Below the pieces are notes generated by a model. It saw nothing but the letters and a program-made list of their open reading frames with translations, did no database searches and had not been told where the DNA came from. 64,000 bases of DNA from Polytrichum commune (Eukaryota; Streptophyta; Polytrichopsida; Polytrichales; Polytrichaceae), in NCBI GenBank assembly GCA_950295325.1, contig OX485807.1, positions 9,885,001 through 9,949,000 on the forward strand. The letters run 5' to 3'. Shown here in pieces: positions 36,460-49,585 of the stretch; positions within the stretch are counted from its first letter, which is position 1, and each line of letters opens with the position of its first letter. A program made the position numbers and the translations under genes.

Positions 36460-38095
36460 AATCATTGTGAGCCATGGGCATGAGATTTTTGTCCACCTTA
36501 GCAACATTGATCCTACATTTGGTTGAGGAAGTTGCACAAAGGTGTTTGGAAATTTGCATGGTGCAAGCGTGGATGGCTGCAATGAATTCATTTCCCATGT
36601 TTCATTTGATATGTGTGCGGCGTGTGGTTGCCACTTCTCTTGCCATCTTTAAAAGTTACCATTTCGCAAGAGAGATTCAATAGAGAATGTCATAGATCTT
36701 TGTGATGAACTTGAATAAAAAATGAAGAGAGTTCATAAGATGGAGGTGATTACATCTCCATATTTGTGTGAGTCTATTGCTTCTGATGAAGTTCTTACAA
36801 CTTGTGCATGCTCAAAAGCTATCAAAATCAAGGCACCTAATATTCCATGTACCACAATCACCTTGAGAACATGTTCAACCACCTAGAGAGATTGAACATC
36901 ATAAGAAATTGTGTTCTAAATTTTACAATTGAAATCTTCAATTAAAGTGCATGGAACCTTTAGCAATCAATGCACATGTGGTGTTTTTAGAGTTCATTGT
37001 GAGGCTTGTGATTTGTCATATGCCACGTCTACCCCTAACTACAACCTTCAAATTTCAAAACACAACATTTGAGGAGAAATAAACACTTTGATGTTAGAAT
37101 TTGTCGAGTAGATGGGGAGAAAATAAGAACAAATCAAGAACTTGTGGTCAAGTATAGAGGTGGATTAGTGATTTGAAAGCACAAGGAGCTATATATTTGA
37201 ATGCAACGTCTTGGTCATGCGATTACACAACTGCCTTTGGGTCAATAAACCACTCGAAGTCTCATTTTCAAAATGTGCAACATCTATTCAAAATTAGTGG
37301 ATGCGGTTGGACCAAAAACAAAACAAAATACCTTGCAATTTAGTTTTGCAATTTCTTTCTCACAAGGATGATCAAAATATCCTTTAGGCTACCAACATGA
37401 GATTGTAGGCATATGAAGGTGCATATGGAAAATTCTTATGTCATGGTTATCATGAGAACCAAATCACAAGTTCAAGAGTTAGTGTAGACATTAGATCTTT
37501 GAAATTGGACCTTCAAGGTGGTTGTGAATGTTATGTTGTTCCTCAATACAAAGTGCATAAGTTTGATGGCAAAGAAAAATGCATTGTATTAGTGGATGGT
37601 ACATCTGAGCATGTGAAGTGTATGGGTTTCATGTGTACTTTGTGTTCCTTGATTCCTAAGATGGAATATTTCTTTAATAGAGTCTACAAAGAGAAACTAA
37701 CAATTGTCAAAAGGGGCCATTGATCTCTCACATCAGGAGCAAAATTGGAATGTCTCCAAGCAGAAGAATTGAAGGACTATGCTAAACAACTTTATTTGCA
37801 GAATGATGCATTGTCAAGCCAAATCCTCATGATGAACAAAAAACTTGTAAGAAATTTTGTTTCCAAAACTCATCTCAAGAATAAGTTGAAAAATGTTATC
37901 ATGGAGCAGTCTTTTCCAGAGGTTGCTAATTTTTTCAAGGAAGCTTACGAGATTGGCACATTTGATAGCACATCAACTTTGTTGAATCTTCTCTTTGACA
38001 CATGTAAATTTTGTTGTTTGTTGATAAATATGGTGGTAAGGGTCAAGGAAAATGATACTCAACGAACTCCAAATTATTATATGAGATGTAATTGA
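36460..38095 (+). pseudogene. Decayed coding remains of an unrecognised protein (probable TE)
   Basis: I do not recognise the family. Across about 1.6 kb the plus strand shows protein-like segments separated by stops and frame shifts. These are a Cys-rich stretch (VHCEACDLSYATS, about 36.99-37.03 kb), FDVRICRVDGEKIRTNQELV (about 37.09-37.15 kb), and then two longer open parts. The part at 37499-37723 contains CECYVVPQ, CMGFMCTLCSLIPKM and FFNRVYKEKL. The part at 37745-38095 has a KNKLKNVIMEQSFPEVANFF-type helical stretch. The ordered Cys pairs followed by basic helices suggest a nuclear, DNA-related protein such as a transposase accessory region, but this is inference. No intact frame remains. 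Confidence 0.4.
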
Positions 38096-38175
38096 AAGCT
38101 AGCAGTTTTGTAGCTTATAATTTATGAGTGTCAACCTCTTTGGACATGTTCAAAATACTAGTCTCGAAGCTTTTA

Positions 38176-38196
38176 GGGGGGGGGGGGGGGGGGGGG
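38176..38196 (+). repeat. Long G homopolymer run
   Basis: About 21 consecutive G bases on the plus strand, following CTTTTA. Other G or C runs of 9 or more occur near 1.53, 1.84, 2.69, 11.78, 36.25, 41.11, 42.78, 44.35, 44.76 and 45.65 kb. Confidence 0.85.
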
Positions 38197-38379
38197 ATTT
38201 ATCATTTTAGGGGATGTATAGATGAGGTGACATTTGAGTACATGTGAGCCCATAATCGGGCCCCCATGTCACATTAGGGCCAACAACGAAGTAATGGCAA
38301 TATAAAGACTTAAATTAAATCTCGGAAAATGTAGGATGATTAATAAGGACCTAAGTTAACCCGGAAACTAAGCTAAGTC

Positions 38380-40950
38380 AATGAACAGAAATTGTCAAGG
38401 TGGATGAGAAGGGGAAGGGATGGAACTTTTCTTCGGGCCGCTCGGAAGAGCAACGCTGAAAAATTGGTGTGAGTGGAGGGGTCTCAGGAGCCCAAGGTTT
38501 AGGGGGCTCATTAGGGAAGCCAGAGGAGAGACCTAGAGATTGCAGGCGGAAGCCATGTCTCGGTGGGGAAGGAGGTAGTAGTAAAGAGTTGCAGCAGGGG
38601 CTAGGATGATTATGGATATTGGTGTTGTCATAGAGCAAGAAGGGATGGAGAACCTCTAGAGAGCCAGAGGAGGGGAGCGTGGAAGCTAAGCGAGAGGGGT
38701 AGATGTTAATGTTACTAAGTAGGAGGATCACAGGAGGCCCAGGTGTTGCAGTGTTGTGGGAAACTGAGAGGTGATTTGGTTAAAGTAAGAATCGGGGCAA
38801 GAAACCATGATGACAACTTAGAAGTTGTAACCTGGAGAGAGAATGAAAGTGTGGGATGCTAAAGCACTGGTGTATGGCAAGACTCAGAGACTAGGTGGTA
38901 TCCTCAGCATCCTTGGCGGGACCTCGTTAATAGGATTAGTGTGGCAATGTGACAATGGCACTCTTAGATTTGGTAAGGGAGTCTAGGGAAGGTGGGATAT
39001 CTAGAGGATGGCAAGGGTAAGAAAGAAGGACGCAACATCGTGTTTGATCAATCCTCGGACTTGTTGCCACTGTTAACGATGAGGATGGTACCGGGATCTT
39101 GGGAAGTACCATTAAGCAAGGAGGAGGAATGGCGTAGGTGCGTTGCTAGTCGCTAAAGATAATTGTCTTTGCTTTGGAGATCATGTTGGGAGGAAGGAGA
39201 GAAGTTACCAAGGTTGAGCGAGGTGCGAGGTTGCAACACGAGCGTTGTTTACAAGGCACGGGCGTATTGTTGTTGCCGGAGCGGCGCCAAGGCTGACTTC
39301 TCCAGCCAGATTACGCCTAGGTTGACACGACTCACAAGGAAATTGCAAACCTTGTCCATCCCACTTGTTGTTATTCACAAGATTAGAGAATATCCTATTA
39401 GTGCAGTTAGACGTGCACCCCACCCTCCCGCTCTAAGTTGACTCAAGGTTAGGGTGCATCGACCCTCACTGTAAGGGTTGGATTGGTTGCAGGACAATGT
39501 GTGTGGATGTGAGAGTGCAAAGTAGTGATTATGGGAAGTAAAACTTATAGACCATCCAACATGCCCTGCCTAGGAATGGGTGAAGTTAGAATCAAGAAGA
39601 ATGGGGTGGTGGTAGTAGGCGTTCGGTTTGATTTGGGAATGCACTCAGAAAGGTAGTATTAAGGGAAGGGAACTAGCGCATCCTCGGGACCGGGTATTCT
39701 TCTCACGGAAATTAGTCTTGCTATGGCCACTTAGAGAGGATCACTTAGTCAGTGAACTTGTGCACATCAGTAATTCTCAGCTGGAAAGTGAGTATGGAAA
39801 GTTAAGCATTTCCATAAGTTCCAACATTCCAGACTAGGAGAAACAATGTAGTGATTGATTCAAGTGGTTCAGTTGACTAGGTAGATGCATCAAGTTGCAA
39901 TTGTCAACCGAGAAGTTTTAGAGGCCGTTGTTGTGGACTTGAAGGCAACGCTTGAAGTTGGAGTTGAAATTTACTCCTTGCTCAAGTGGCCAAGCCAAAG
40001 CGGTTGAGCACCTCGAATTGTGCGGGATGGTTGTCCTGATAATTTCCTAACCGCACTCTCACTTCACCAAGGGTTAGTCCATATTCATGGTTAGTGGTTT
40101 TGTCGATGTTTTGGGTAAAATTTTGTCCATACAACTCATTGTAGACTGGGATATCAAGTAAGTGGTTGTGGGAAGGGTTCAACACCATGACTCCATCTGT
40201 TGGTGCATTGGTCGCCGTAGTAGTAGCTTACAGGAGACAAGTAGCTACAATAGAATGGTGAGGGTTGGTGGAGAAGGGCTTCCATAGAAGTCCCATGTCC
40301 GTGCACTTGCTTAATTGCCAAGGGGCTCTGCAAAATGCATACTGCAGGCCGAGGTGTTGGTGCCAACACTTACAACTATGGAATTGTGGCGAGGGCAAGG
40401 TGCATGGCCAGTCTTTGTCTACAGTGATGAATGGAGTACTGACAACTGAGACAACTAAATTGTTAAGTGTTAGGGAAAATTTCCCTATTGTCCATGGTTA
40501 GCTTGGGATGTGCATGGACAACATGAGCAAGGCAACACTATCCACTAAGATTGCTCCTCAACTCAGGATCACGGCTGTGGTCTTCATCTTTTGGGAAAGA
40601 GGGGTCCGGGGCATGTAGATGATGCAGTGGTGACGAGGAGTGAGGTCGTGAGGTAATCTGTAGGAAAGAGGAAGTGGGAGCTAAGTGAAATCATGAATTA
40701 GCTTTCAAAGAGACTTGGTCAACATGATTGTAGAAGGTGGTTGCAGTGCAAGGGGCTACCAACCGAGAAGATTGGGCTCCACGGTAGTGATGAGGTGACG
40801 AGGAGTTGATTGCAGGGCATGGCGAAGGAGGTTTTGCAAGGGCATATAGTGGTGAATTCCCAAGGTAGCTAGTGATTAATTGAGGGATTGGGTAGCTGGG
40901 AATAAGGAACATTGACTGGGAGAGTGGCATTGCCACTCCTCTAAATTATA
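38380..40950 (-). pseudogene. Possible decayed Pro/Ser-rich coding region, unrecognised
   Basis: This tract is richer in G and C than its surroundings. Minus-strand frames give Pro/Ser/His-rich protein-like stretches: 38378-38731, 39205-39423, 39982-40188 and 40691-40936. They are interrupted by many stops. The composition resembles the linker of a retroelement gag/ORF1, but no zinc knuckle, protease, reverse transcriptase or other diagnostic motif was seen. Plus-strand frames overlap and are equally short. Non-coding origin remains possible. Confidence 0.2.
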
Positions 40951-40959
40951 ATGAGACTT

Positions 40960-42770
40960 AAGTATTTATGAATACTTGTATGGTCGTTGAACACGTTTGT
41001 AAGAATCTCACTACATAAATTCACTCATGGCGTTGATTATTTCGCATTAGCTGTGTTAGATTGATTGGCAATGGTGAGAGTGGACCCCCAAACTAGGACG
41101 CAACAAAAGGTGGGGGGGGGGTGCTTGCTCACGGTACCTCGATGTTGTTCTTCATAAACATAAAAACCATCTAGGGTTAGTTGGGCCTCGACCTACATAA
41201 TTCAATTAAGACAAAATCAGTTGTATCAAACTTACAACTTGGAATTGTAGAATGGATGTGGTAGGTGGATTTTGTGGTCCATCTAGAGTTGGCCACACAT
41301 GTGTTTCACCTTGTGTGGTGAAAGTTGATGCAATCATAAATCTTCAATAAATCTTCAAGAGTCTCAAGTAGCAACCATGGTTAGATTGTAGGTTGTAAAT
41401 ATCCTAGTGAAGGGATTCCCGAAGTTAGTGTATGCCTTGTTACCTAATTGTAATAGTTTTGATGCCCTAAGGTCCAAGGACAATGGAATTTGATTCACAA
41501 GTTACATCAAAAGCATTTTAGAACCTACAATTGGTCCCCTAATTAGCCATGGCACTGATGCCCATGCAAAAATGAATCATGCATGTTTAGGATTTGGTCA
41601 TGGTTGTCTTTCCAATAAATAGCACGGGCTAAATGAAGAAGATGTCAATGTACATGATAAGTACAACTTCCATGTAGTGCAGAGATTAGCATCACATGCA
41701 GTACAAAATTGTCTTATTTGCCTGGTGAAAGCATTACAAATAGGGATGGAAAATTTCACAAAGAAGATATCAAAGGCATACTTCGTATATAAATAATTTG
41801 GACATACTTAAACCAACCCATAATGTTTGCCAACCTCCAAGGCTATTCTAATTTGTAAAGCTCTCAGTTAAATTGACATTGACAAGATGGATGGCAACAT
41901 GCACGCATGAAAGTTGTTCATGTTGGTATGATCTCCATTTTGGAGAAAGTAGAGAGATAAACATAATCATGACCCATATCAATTAGCGAGACATCAAAAG
42001 GCCAAAGAAGTCGAAGAAACAATCTTTAGTGAAGTTTGTCGATGCTCATGAGACTATTGGAGGGTATTCTACTAATGTTCGTTTAGTTGGTCTTGAAGCA
42101 AGACAAGAGTTGACCCTGATGCAGGAAGGTCGTGGATGTGTTATGGAAGTAGAGGTTGATAATAAAATCCAATCTATAATAAAGGTTGAAGGAAAAATAG
42201 TTATTCATGAAATGAGGGTGAGTACCGAGGTTAATTTAATGCCTAACAAATTACCAATTGATAGGTTGCACATAGTCCAAATGCGGCAATAACAAGGGAC
42301 AAATCAACACATGATATGGTTGTGATGTTGGAAATGATGAGGTTGGCCTATTTGATAACATTGGAATATGTATCATAGAAGGCACTATGCCATTGTGGTT
42401 TATTGGTAGGGTACAAAGGATGTGTAGACAGTTAGATAATGGGAGCAAGATTGAATATGCACAATCAATGAATATTGGTGTTTCTTGTAACAATGCCATC
42501 CATGTCATGCTGAAGTATAACAAAACGTAGTGTTGTAATACCTAAGGTTAATATAATATATGATGCAAATTCTCAACCTTTAATTGCATCATGTTCATAA
42601 ATGTGATCTTGATAGTTATGTCAATAATACAACCATTAGATTAACCCCAACTCCTAGTAGACATAAAAATTATAACCTCCCAACTAAACCAATGGTACAA
42701 GATTCTATAGGTGTTGTAGCATTAGTTGATCCTAGTTCAGTGTAGGTAGGTGTTATGACATGGAGTGGTC
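40960..42770 (+). other. Intergenic with weak coding-like relic
   Basis: Plus-strand frames at 42029-42292 (87 codons) and about 42350-42530 (with GICIIEGTMPLWFIGRVQRM in another frame) look protein-like but match nothing I can name. They may be parts of one decayed mobile-element gene. The rest is non-coding with a G run near 41112. Confidence 0.3.
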
Positions 42771-42776
42771 ACAATG

Positions 42777-43404
42777 CTAAGGGGGGGGGGTCATTGGCAA
42801 AAATTGTAGAAACAACGTGCGATAAAAAATAAGGTCTAATATATTCATTGTAAATATATTTTGCAAAAAATGTACATATAATATAGGGGGCTTTAAAATA
42901 GTGAAACATGTTTACATGTAAAATACCATCACACAAAATGGCCTCTTTTATTTTGTCAATACATGTAAAATAGCGTGGAAACATTTACTAGGGGTAGTGG
43001 GTCTAGGGTAGGTTTTGTGCTAGTGCATGAAATGAGGTAATCTTCTGTTGTAAGAAGAGAAATGTCCTTCATGGAAAATGGTCACTTACAAAACCCAAAA
43101 GAAAATGGGGTGTAAGAAAAAAAAATGGACAACAATTGGGCTCCAAGAAAGAAAAAATGGGGTATAGTAAAAAAAACTTGGTTACTTGGGGTGTAAGGAA
43201 AAAAAATGCAGTATAGTAAAACATGGTATTTTAAAATTATTCTTGAAATAATTATAATTACTAATAGGGTGTGTAAAATACAAGCACTTACCTTTATTTT
43301 GAAAAATACCATACCTTATAGACTTTTTTGCAAGGTAAATAGCCCCCCGATAAATAGGTCTTGAGTGCACGTGTATGCAAAATGTAAGAGGGAGTGAACC
43401 CCCC
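42777..43404. mobile_element. G/C-run-bounded inverted element (copy 2)
   Basis: It starts at a 9-base G run (42781-42789) followed by TCATTGGCAAAAATT, and may end at CCCCCCGAG (about 43399-43407) or at an inner CCCCCCGA (about 43345). The interior carries AACGTGCGATAAAAAATAAG, similar to copies 1 and 3. It also contains several GGGGTGTAAGAAAAAAAA-like internal repeats near 43.1-43.23 kb. Boundaries are tentative. Confidence 0.35.
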
Positions 43405-44342
43405 GAGTCATAATGGCATGAAGCTTTTGCAATTGCAAGTTTTACTTACATTCTAAAAATAATAACCAAAGTCTCTTACTAAGTTGTAAATACTTACTTC
43501 ATAATCTAAAGATTATGTGTCTAGATTATTAAAAATATTCATTGCTTTGAAAAACATCCAGACAATCCTAATGTAATTATATGATATAGTTGCTACCTTG
43601 GGTTTAAACCAATCCTCTCCTCTTAGTTGTTGATATCTATTATTGGACTCATTTTCCGGCCCAGTATAGGTAGATTCACTTTAATAACTACCAAGTTGTT
43701 GTTGGACACTCACTTGCTATATGGGAAGACGTTCTTTCCACATGTGTGATAATACCCGAACTAACTCTAAACTTCCTTAATCTTATCAATTCTTGAGAAG
43801 GCATCTTGGCATCATTCTCTCAAAACTTATTATCTTTCTCAATTCCTCAATCTCGCTATGTAAGATTAAACTCACGACATAATGTGGTTAGCACGGAGTT
43901 GCCATATAGATAATTGTAGTCTATATTTTGAACACATTCACAATAATCATGTATATATTTAGAGGTTACTATATACTTATTGCATAGCAATCTCATTATA
44001 TAATATAGTCATATTAATACAATAAATAAACTCATCATAATATGCGTTATGTTCATGCATTTGTCTTATTATCATTAATTCTTCCAATACGCCAAAAATC
44101 AATTTCTTTTACGACTTAGATAAGGTAGGATTAATGATCTTCATGGAAAGAGAATGATGATAGAATAACTAAGATATATGAGGGATTAATTACCTTGACT
44201 TTTTGTTGAGCAATCATATTTCTTGAATCATAGCAAAGTTTAATTAGAAAGATAGAATTACATGCTTTCAAATTTCACTATTCCTTGCATGTATCCGTTC
44301 GCTACAAACACTCACTTTCTCTATCATAATTCTTTCTCATAC

Positions 44343-44770
44343 CGGGGAGGGGGGGGGGGGGCTAGTGATATTTTAGGAACGATGTGTGATAAAATATAGG
44401 GTATTTAATATTCATTTGAGGTAAAATTTTGAAGACTTCTATATAAAAATAAGGGGTGAACTAATGTTGGACACCTCTTATAAAAAAATACCATGCAATA
44501 TAACATGTGTACGTTTAATATATTTTTATTGAGAATAGCCTTGAATATGGGTATCATAAGTTAAATACTATGTAGGCTCAAATGGGATGGATGAAAATTA
44601 CTTTTATCTAGTTTATTCTTGTAGATGAAGTATGGTTTTAGGGTTTTGGGTGAGCCAAGGGGGTTAGTTGTCTCAACAAATGGTCTTCTCTTTTATTATG
44701 TTATCTTCTTGCCATACCACAACAATGAATCCCATTGTTAAATTGCCAATTCACAATGCCCCCCCCCCCC
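44343..44770. mobile_element. G/C-run-bounded inverted element (copy 3)
   Basis: A G run of about 12-14 bases (near 44346-44360) opens the element and a C run (about 44759-44770) closes it, 0.42 kb apart. The interior GATGTGTGATAAAATATAGG followed by GTATTTAATATTCATT parallels the 42.8 kb and 1.5 kb copies. Non-coding. Confidence 0.4.
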
Positions 44771-45940
44771 AATTAAAAATTGAAGGTTATCAAAAATTTC
44801 TAAGAGAAATAAGGTATTTAATATTGAATGCATTCTAATATTTTAATTCCCAAAGATAATAGCCCACTTGAAAAATAAGTGGTTATTGCAAGTGTCTCCC
44901 TGGGTCTCATACCTACGCTATTGAGTTGTCTCCTTCTTTCTTACTAATTGTCTTAGAATATCAAATAACTCTCTCGCACCTCTAAGTCTCTTCCACTTCA
45001 ATTGAGGGGAGTGCTATCATATGAGTAATGAGTGATTATACATGAACACTAAAGGTAGGAAAATTATGTGGTAATACACACACTAGTATCCTATTCCTGT
45101 TGTATTGGGGCATATGTAGTAACATATTTTATACAGTAATATGAGTGAAGGGTGCAAAGCCTAATGATTGGTTTACTAAACAATCAACTAGCGCAAGAGT
45201 GACATAAGGGTTTTATCACGAGTTCCAATATTGTTGCTATATTCAACATCAAAATTGCAATACAAGCACCTTTTTAGTGTGGATAATGCTCCATACTATA
45301 ATGCTATAAATAGATTGTACAACAAATACATTGCTCAAGACATAGTGGGAGAATTAAACTAAGACACACATAACCAAGTGATGTTTTTATAACAAATGTC
45401 ACATCCAATCTTGTTCAAGTTCCAATGCAATCATATCTAATCCAATCAATGCCAGTAAAACATATGGTTGATGTTATTGTCAACTATCTAAATCCTCCCC
45501 CCCTCATCCACTAATGCCTTTAATTGGAAAAAAAAACTCCACGTGCACATCAAACTTGTGGGACTTCATATGAGGTGTAGGCGTTGATGTTGTTGTTTGT
45601 GTAATAGCAATGCCTTCTACATAAACATGAAGTGCAAACTTCTTTTTTTTTGGGGGGGGGGGGGGGGTTGGTGCGACCAACTTCATCATCATGCCAACAT
45701 TGTGCACAAACATTTCGATTACATTTAGAAATGACGAGCATTACCACACTTTCATCTATTAAAAAATGACATTTGATGAGGCTAAACTCACGTACTCGAA
45801 GGAATTTTCTTGCAACCTTCTGAGGTGGTTCCTTGTCCTAGTTTGCAACTTAAGGTTGTGATGTTGAAAATATTGGTCATTTTCTTCATAAGCAACATGT
45901 TGGAGCCCACATTGATGATAAGTGTGGATTGAGGCGCTTG
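44771..45940. other. Intergenic, no gene seen
   Basis: AT-rich non-coding sequence with a T run followed by a G run at about 45642-45667. Confidence 0.5.
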
Positions 45941-45944
45941 TGCA

Positions 45945-48320
45945 TCACAACGACGTGAGTATAACTAAGAAGACACAAAAACAAACAATATAAACAATAA
46001 TGGATATCACAAACCAACATGTGGAAAAGATGACGTCGACAACAACATAACATGACTTTGCTAACGCCTCAATGAATGTTTGAATGAAGAGGATGATTCT
46101 CACATGCGCCTCTCCAAAGGGCTTTCCATATAATTTATTGATCCTTCTCAATAGTGTAGTTGAAGAAGATATCATCTTCTTCAACTTACGCACCTTGTTT
46201 TGCAAGGATAGGGTTTTTGTTGAAGGTGATTTTGCCATGTGGTTTCTTCTCACAACATTATAACATTATATGAAATCACCTCAACTACAAAAACATACCA
46301 CTCACCATCATTAAAAACACGAAGGAAATGAGATTTGTGGAGGGATATGTGGAGATGGTCTTTGGAAAAATTTGGCTATTATTGCGGTAGATTTGTCAAT
46401 AGCCAAGCACAAACACAACACATTCCCACCCCATCAATCTTTCACAAGAGAAAGATCATATGTTCCTACATTTGTTCTTACATCAATGTGCTCCTCCTTG
46501 GATTACGGGACAAACAAGAAAATAAGTGCATCGTCATGGAGGGAAAATAAAATAATAAAAAAAAACTTAATTTCATGAACATTGTGCCAATTCCAAATTG
46601 GAATGAGTCCACCGGGAAAGAAATTCCTGGGACTAGAAGTCCTTCATGGAAGGTTGGCAATGAGCAAGTCAAGTCCTCGACGTGGACAAGAGTCACTAGA
46701 CATATTTGTCTTACAAATTTATCAAATTGCCACCAAACAAAATCCTACATTATTATCCATGTAGAAACCAAAACATAATATTAAACAAATCAAATACTCA
46801 AAGAATGTGTGGTTACCTATTTCACAAAATTGTGAGTCTTAACCCATAGAGAGTGAGATGGCGTGCTTATGATATTAAGCATGGATGTGTTTTACATCAG
46901 AATCAGAGTTGTAGTAGAATTTAAGCCTCCTTGGACCACTACATGAACCTATAGCGTGGTGGTAGGGGAGAGGATGCCAATGTTCACCTCAATAGGGGAA
47001 CCTTGAGAACATGTGGCAATATTGGGGTTATTGACCGGAGTTTGTTTAGGTGTAGAGGGAGGATTTTATGTTTCCTTTTGTTTCTTTTTACTAGTCTTTG
47101 ATGCCTCAACAAGAGTTATAAATGAAGTCTTCTCCAATGTATCCTCCTCCCCTTGTACATCCTCAATTCCATCAACTGCCTTATACTATGCATTTTCTTT
47201 GAATGGGGAGAAACATGAAGGACAATCAACAAACCATGAGCAATGCATAGGAGTGTACACAAGATTGGTGTTTGACTTCTCCATCCAAGATGGCAAAAAT
47301 AATGGGCTCCTTTATGATGGTGTTTTTGTAAAGTAATTCATACCAAACAATCCTCTCCAAAGTGAGAGGGCCAACAAGTAGTGCATTAACTTCCTACGGC
47401 ATACTAATCAAAGACCACACACTTTGCACACATTAGGACCACTGAATGCAACCCAAATAAAAACTACAAAAATGAAATGAATGATTATAACAATTGTGTG
47501 AACACACCTTATAGCACTTGTTTGATGGTTAGTTCAACCAATTTGACTCCCTTCAACTTAAAACCCTTAGCGGAGGGAGGATCGGCACAAATCATTGGTT
47601 TGAATGTTCTGTCCAAGAGCATTACATGCCACTTCTTAATGTAATCCGAAATGTTGAGCAAATATGGCCCTACATGAATATTATCCGATTTTTTGTTTAA
47701 GATCATTTAATTCCCACATCACACACTCACCCAATTGTAAGACAATAATTTTACAAAAATGGAATTAGTGTCATGAATTATCTAATGAGGTTAATATGAA
47801 ACCAATCCATCAAATGACAAGGTTCAAAGAATAATACATGAGCCCATAACGTAGTATGAAGAAGGATAGTTTCAAAGTGGTTTTTCCTCCACAATAGGGG
47901 ATGGATAATGTAGAGCACTATGCACGGTTAGCAAAGAGTTCCACCATTTCAACCAACGAAATGGCTAAATCGCGGTAATGGCTACTTTCTGCAATTTCTT
48001 CAACAACAATTTTGGTTTTTAATTGGCACTCCAATGTTTATTCACATGTACACAAACCAAAAAAAAAAATGAATATGATGGTAAAAAACAACACATCAAA
48101 TTTGAGAACTCCACAAAACAATAGTTAACGCACCTCAAGCAATAATTCATCACCATTCTTGGGATTTGCTAGTGAAACCAAATTTTCACATTGGTTTTTG
48201 CGAATGGCGTAAATGGACTTTTGGTTAGCATCATCCTCCTAGAGACCTATTTCACTTCTCTCCTCTAGGACTGTCATCTCATTGTAGATGCAACGTGCAT
48301 CTTTGGCTACAACAACGATC
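45945..48320 (-). pseudogene. Degenerate multi-exon gene-like region, unrecognised
   Basis: Minus-strand segments look like exons of one broken gene. About 48317-48134 reads IVVVAKDARC...KNPKNGDELLLEVR-like sequence with one stop and ends at a donor-like GAG^GTGCG. About 48030-47930 reads KTKIVVEEIAESSHYRDLAI... . 47706-47509 has 65 codons with WHVMLLD and ICADPPSAKGFKLKG. About 47.3-46.95 kb is Lys/Pro-rich with a stop. 46253-45945 has 102 codons with a basic N-terminal part followed by two hydrophobic stretches. I cannot assign a family; these could be a TE gene or a dead host gene. Stops within several segments argue against function. Confidence 0.35.
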
Positions 48321-48399
48321 TCTCATTACACAAGTAACACAAAACATGAATAATCATATGGAGACAAGCATACCAATTTTCAAACATATGGAGAAACCC

Positions 48400-49585
48400 A
48401 CATTGGAAGGTTGAATATCCAACATTGTAAATGAATGGAAGGGAGGGAAGAGGCGAGAGCGATGTAGGAGAGAACGGGAAGCGGCTTAGTGTACGAGTGT
48501 AAGGAAACGTTGGCTCATGGGGGAGGCTGCTGGAGGTAGGGAGAAGGCCACGGGTCGAAGCGGCGGCGGCGCCGTTGCTCCTCGTAACCCCTCTCCCATC
48601 CACCCACCTCCTCCAACGCCGAAAAGACACTCAAGATGGCTCATCTCCCAATAGTATAAAACCCTTGATGAAGCTGCAACCCACCATCTTTCCTCCAAAC
48701 ACCCCCCCCGAAAACAGGCTCCGGAGAAGACCCCAGGAGATCGAAGGAGCTGACAACTAGATCTCGCAAGAGAGACCGCTGCCGCAAGGTGTACTGAAGT
48801 CGACGCTGCCTACCCTACTGCCGAAGAACACCGAAGTTCTCCCGAAGACCAGGTATCGAAGGAAATCGTGCCGCTGTGTGCGCTGAAGGAGCTACCTTCC
48901 CTACCGAGAAACCCAAGATTGAACTCAACTCTGAAGTTAGCAGCGACTGTTTGCCGTTGGAAAGTACCACAAGCCTACCCCCCTGCTGAGAAAACTTAAA
49001 ATCGACCCCAACACCGAAGTCACCAGTGATAGCCTGCCGCTGGAGTACCGCAAGCAAACCTCCCCGACCGAGAGGCCAATATCGACTCCAACGCCGAAAT
49101 CAATAGTGACATCTTGCCACCGAAGAACCACAAACCTACCCCTGCTACGACATTGCTCTGATTTACACCCTCGTCCGGTAGAGTAGGAAAGAGTAGGATC
49201 CCAGATCTGCTAGATCTATACACCCAAGTTCGAAGGAGTGCCGACCGCCTGTCTTCCCCAAACACTGTCGCTTCACTCAAGGGTACAACAGTTGCGGTGA
49301 AGCTCTTGCCCTAGGCACAAACCAACCGCTGCCACAGCTTTAGACACGGCCGAGACCTCGAATTTCAAACTGCCTGAGCTTGAGACTGCTAGAGTGCGAA
49401 TTTAATTGAAGTGCGAACTATTGATCCTACCGGAATACGAACTACTTGAGTGCATATTCCTGCTGAACTGCTGAACATGCTAGACTGTTTACTTCTGAAC
49501 TTATTGATCCTGCCGGGCTGCTGATTGCTAGATTACTGGACTGCCGAACTGCTGATTGCTGGACTGCCAAATTGCTGAGTGCTGG
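48400..49585 (+). other. GC-rich tract with TATA-like box, tandem units and CTG-rich repeats
   Basis: Its composition is clearly richer in GC than its neighbours. A TATA-like TATAAAAC lies near 48652. Three tandem ~82-bp units, (C)CGAGAAACC...GAAGT...CTGCCGCTGG...CAAACCTACC-like, span about 48898-49142. A degenerate CTGCTGATTGCTGGACTGCC repeat follows from about 49440 and is interrupted by the solo LTR. It could be the 5' region of an unidentified retroelement or host leader sequence. No coding frame is convincing. Confidence 0.4.

Noticed and set aside
45504-45747. Pro- and Lys-rich minus-strand frames
   Set aside because: Low-complexity translation of the adjoining T and G runs.
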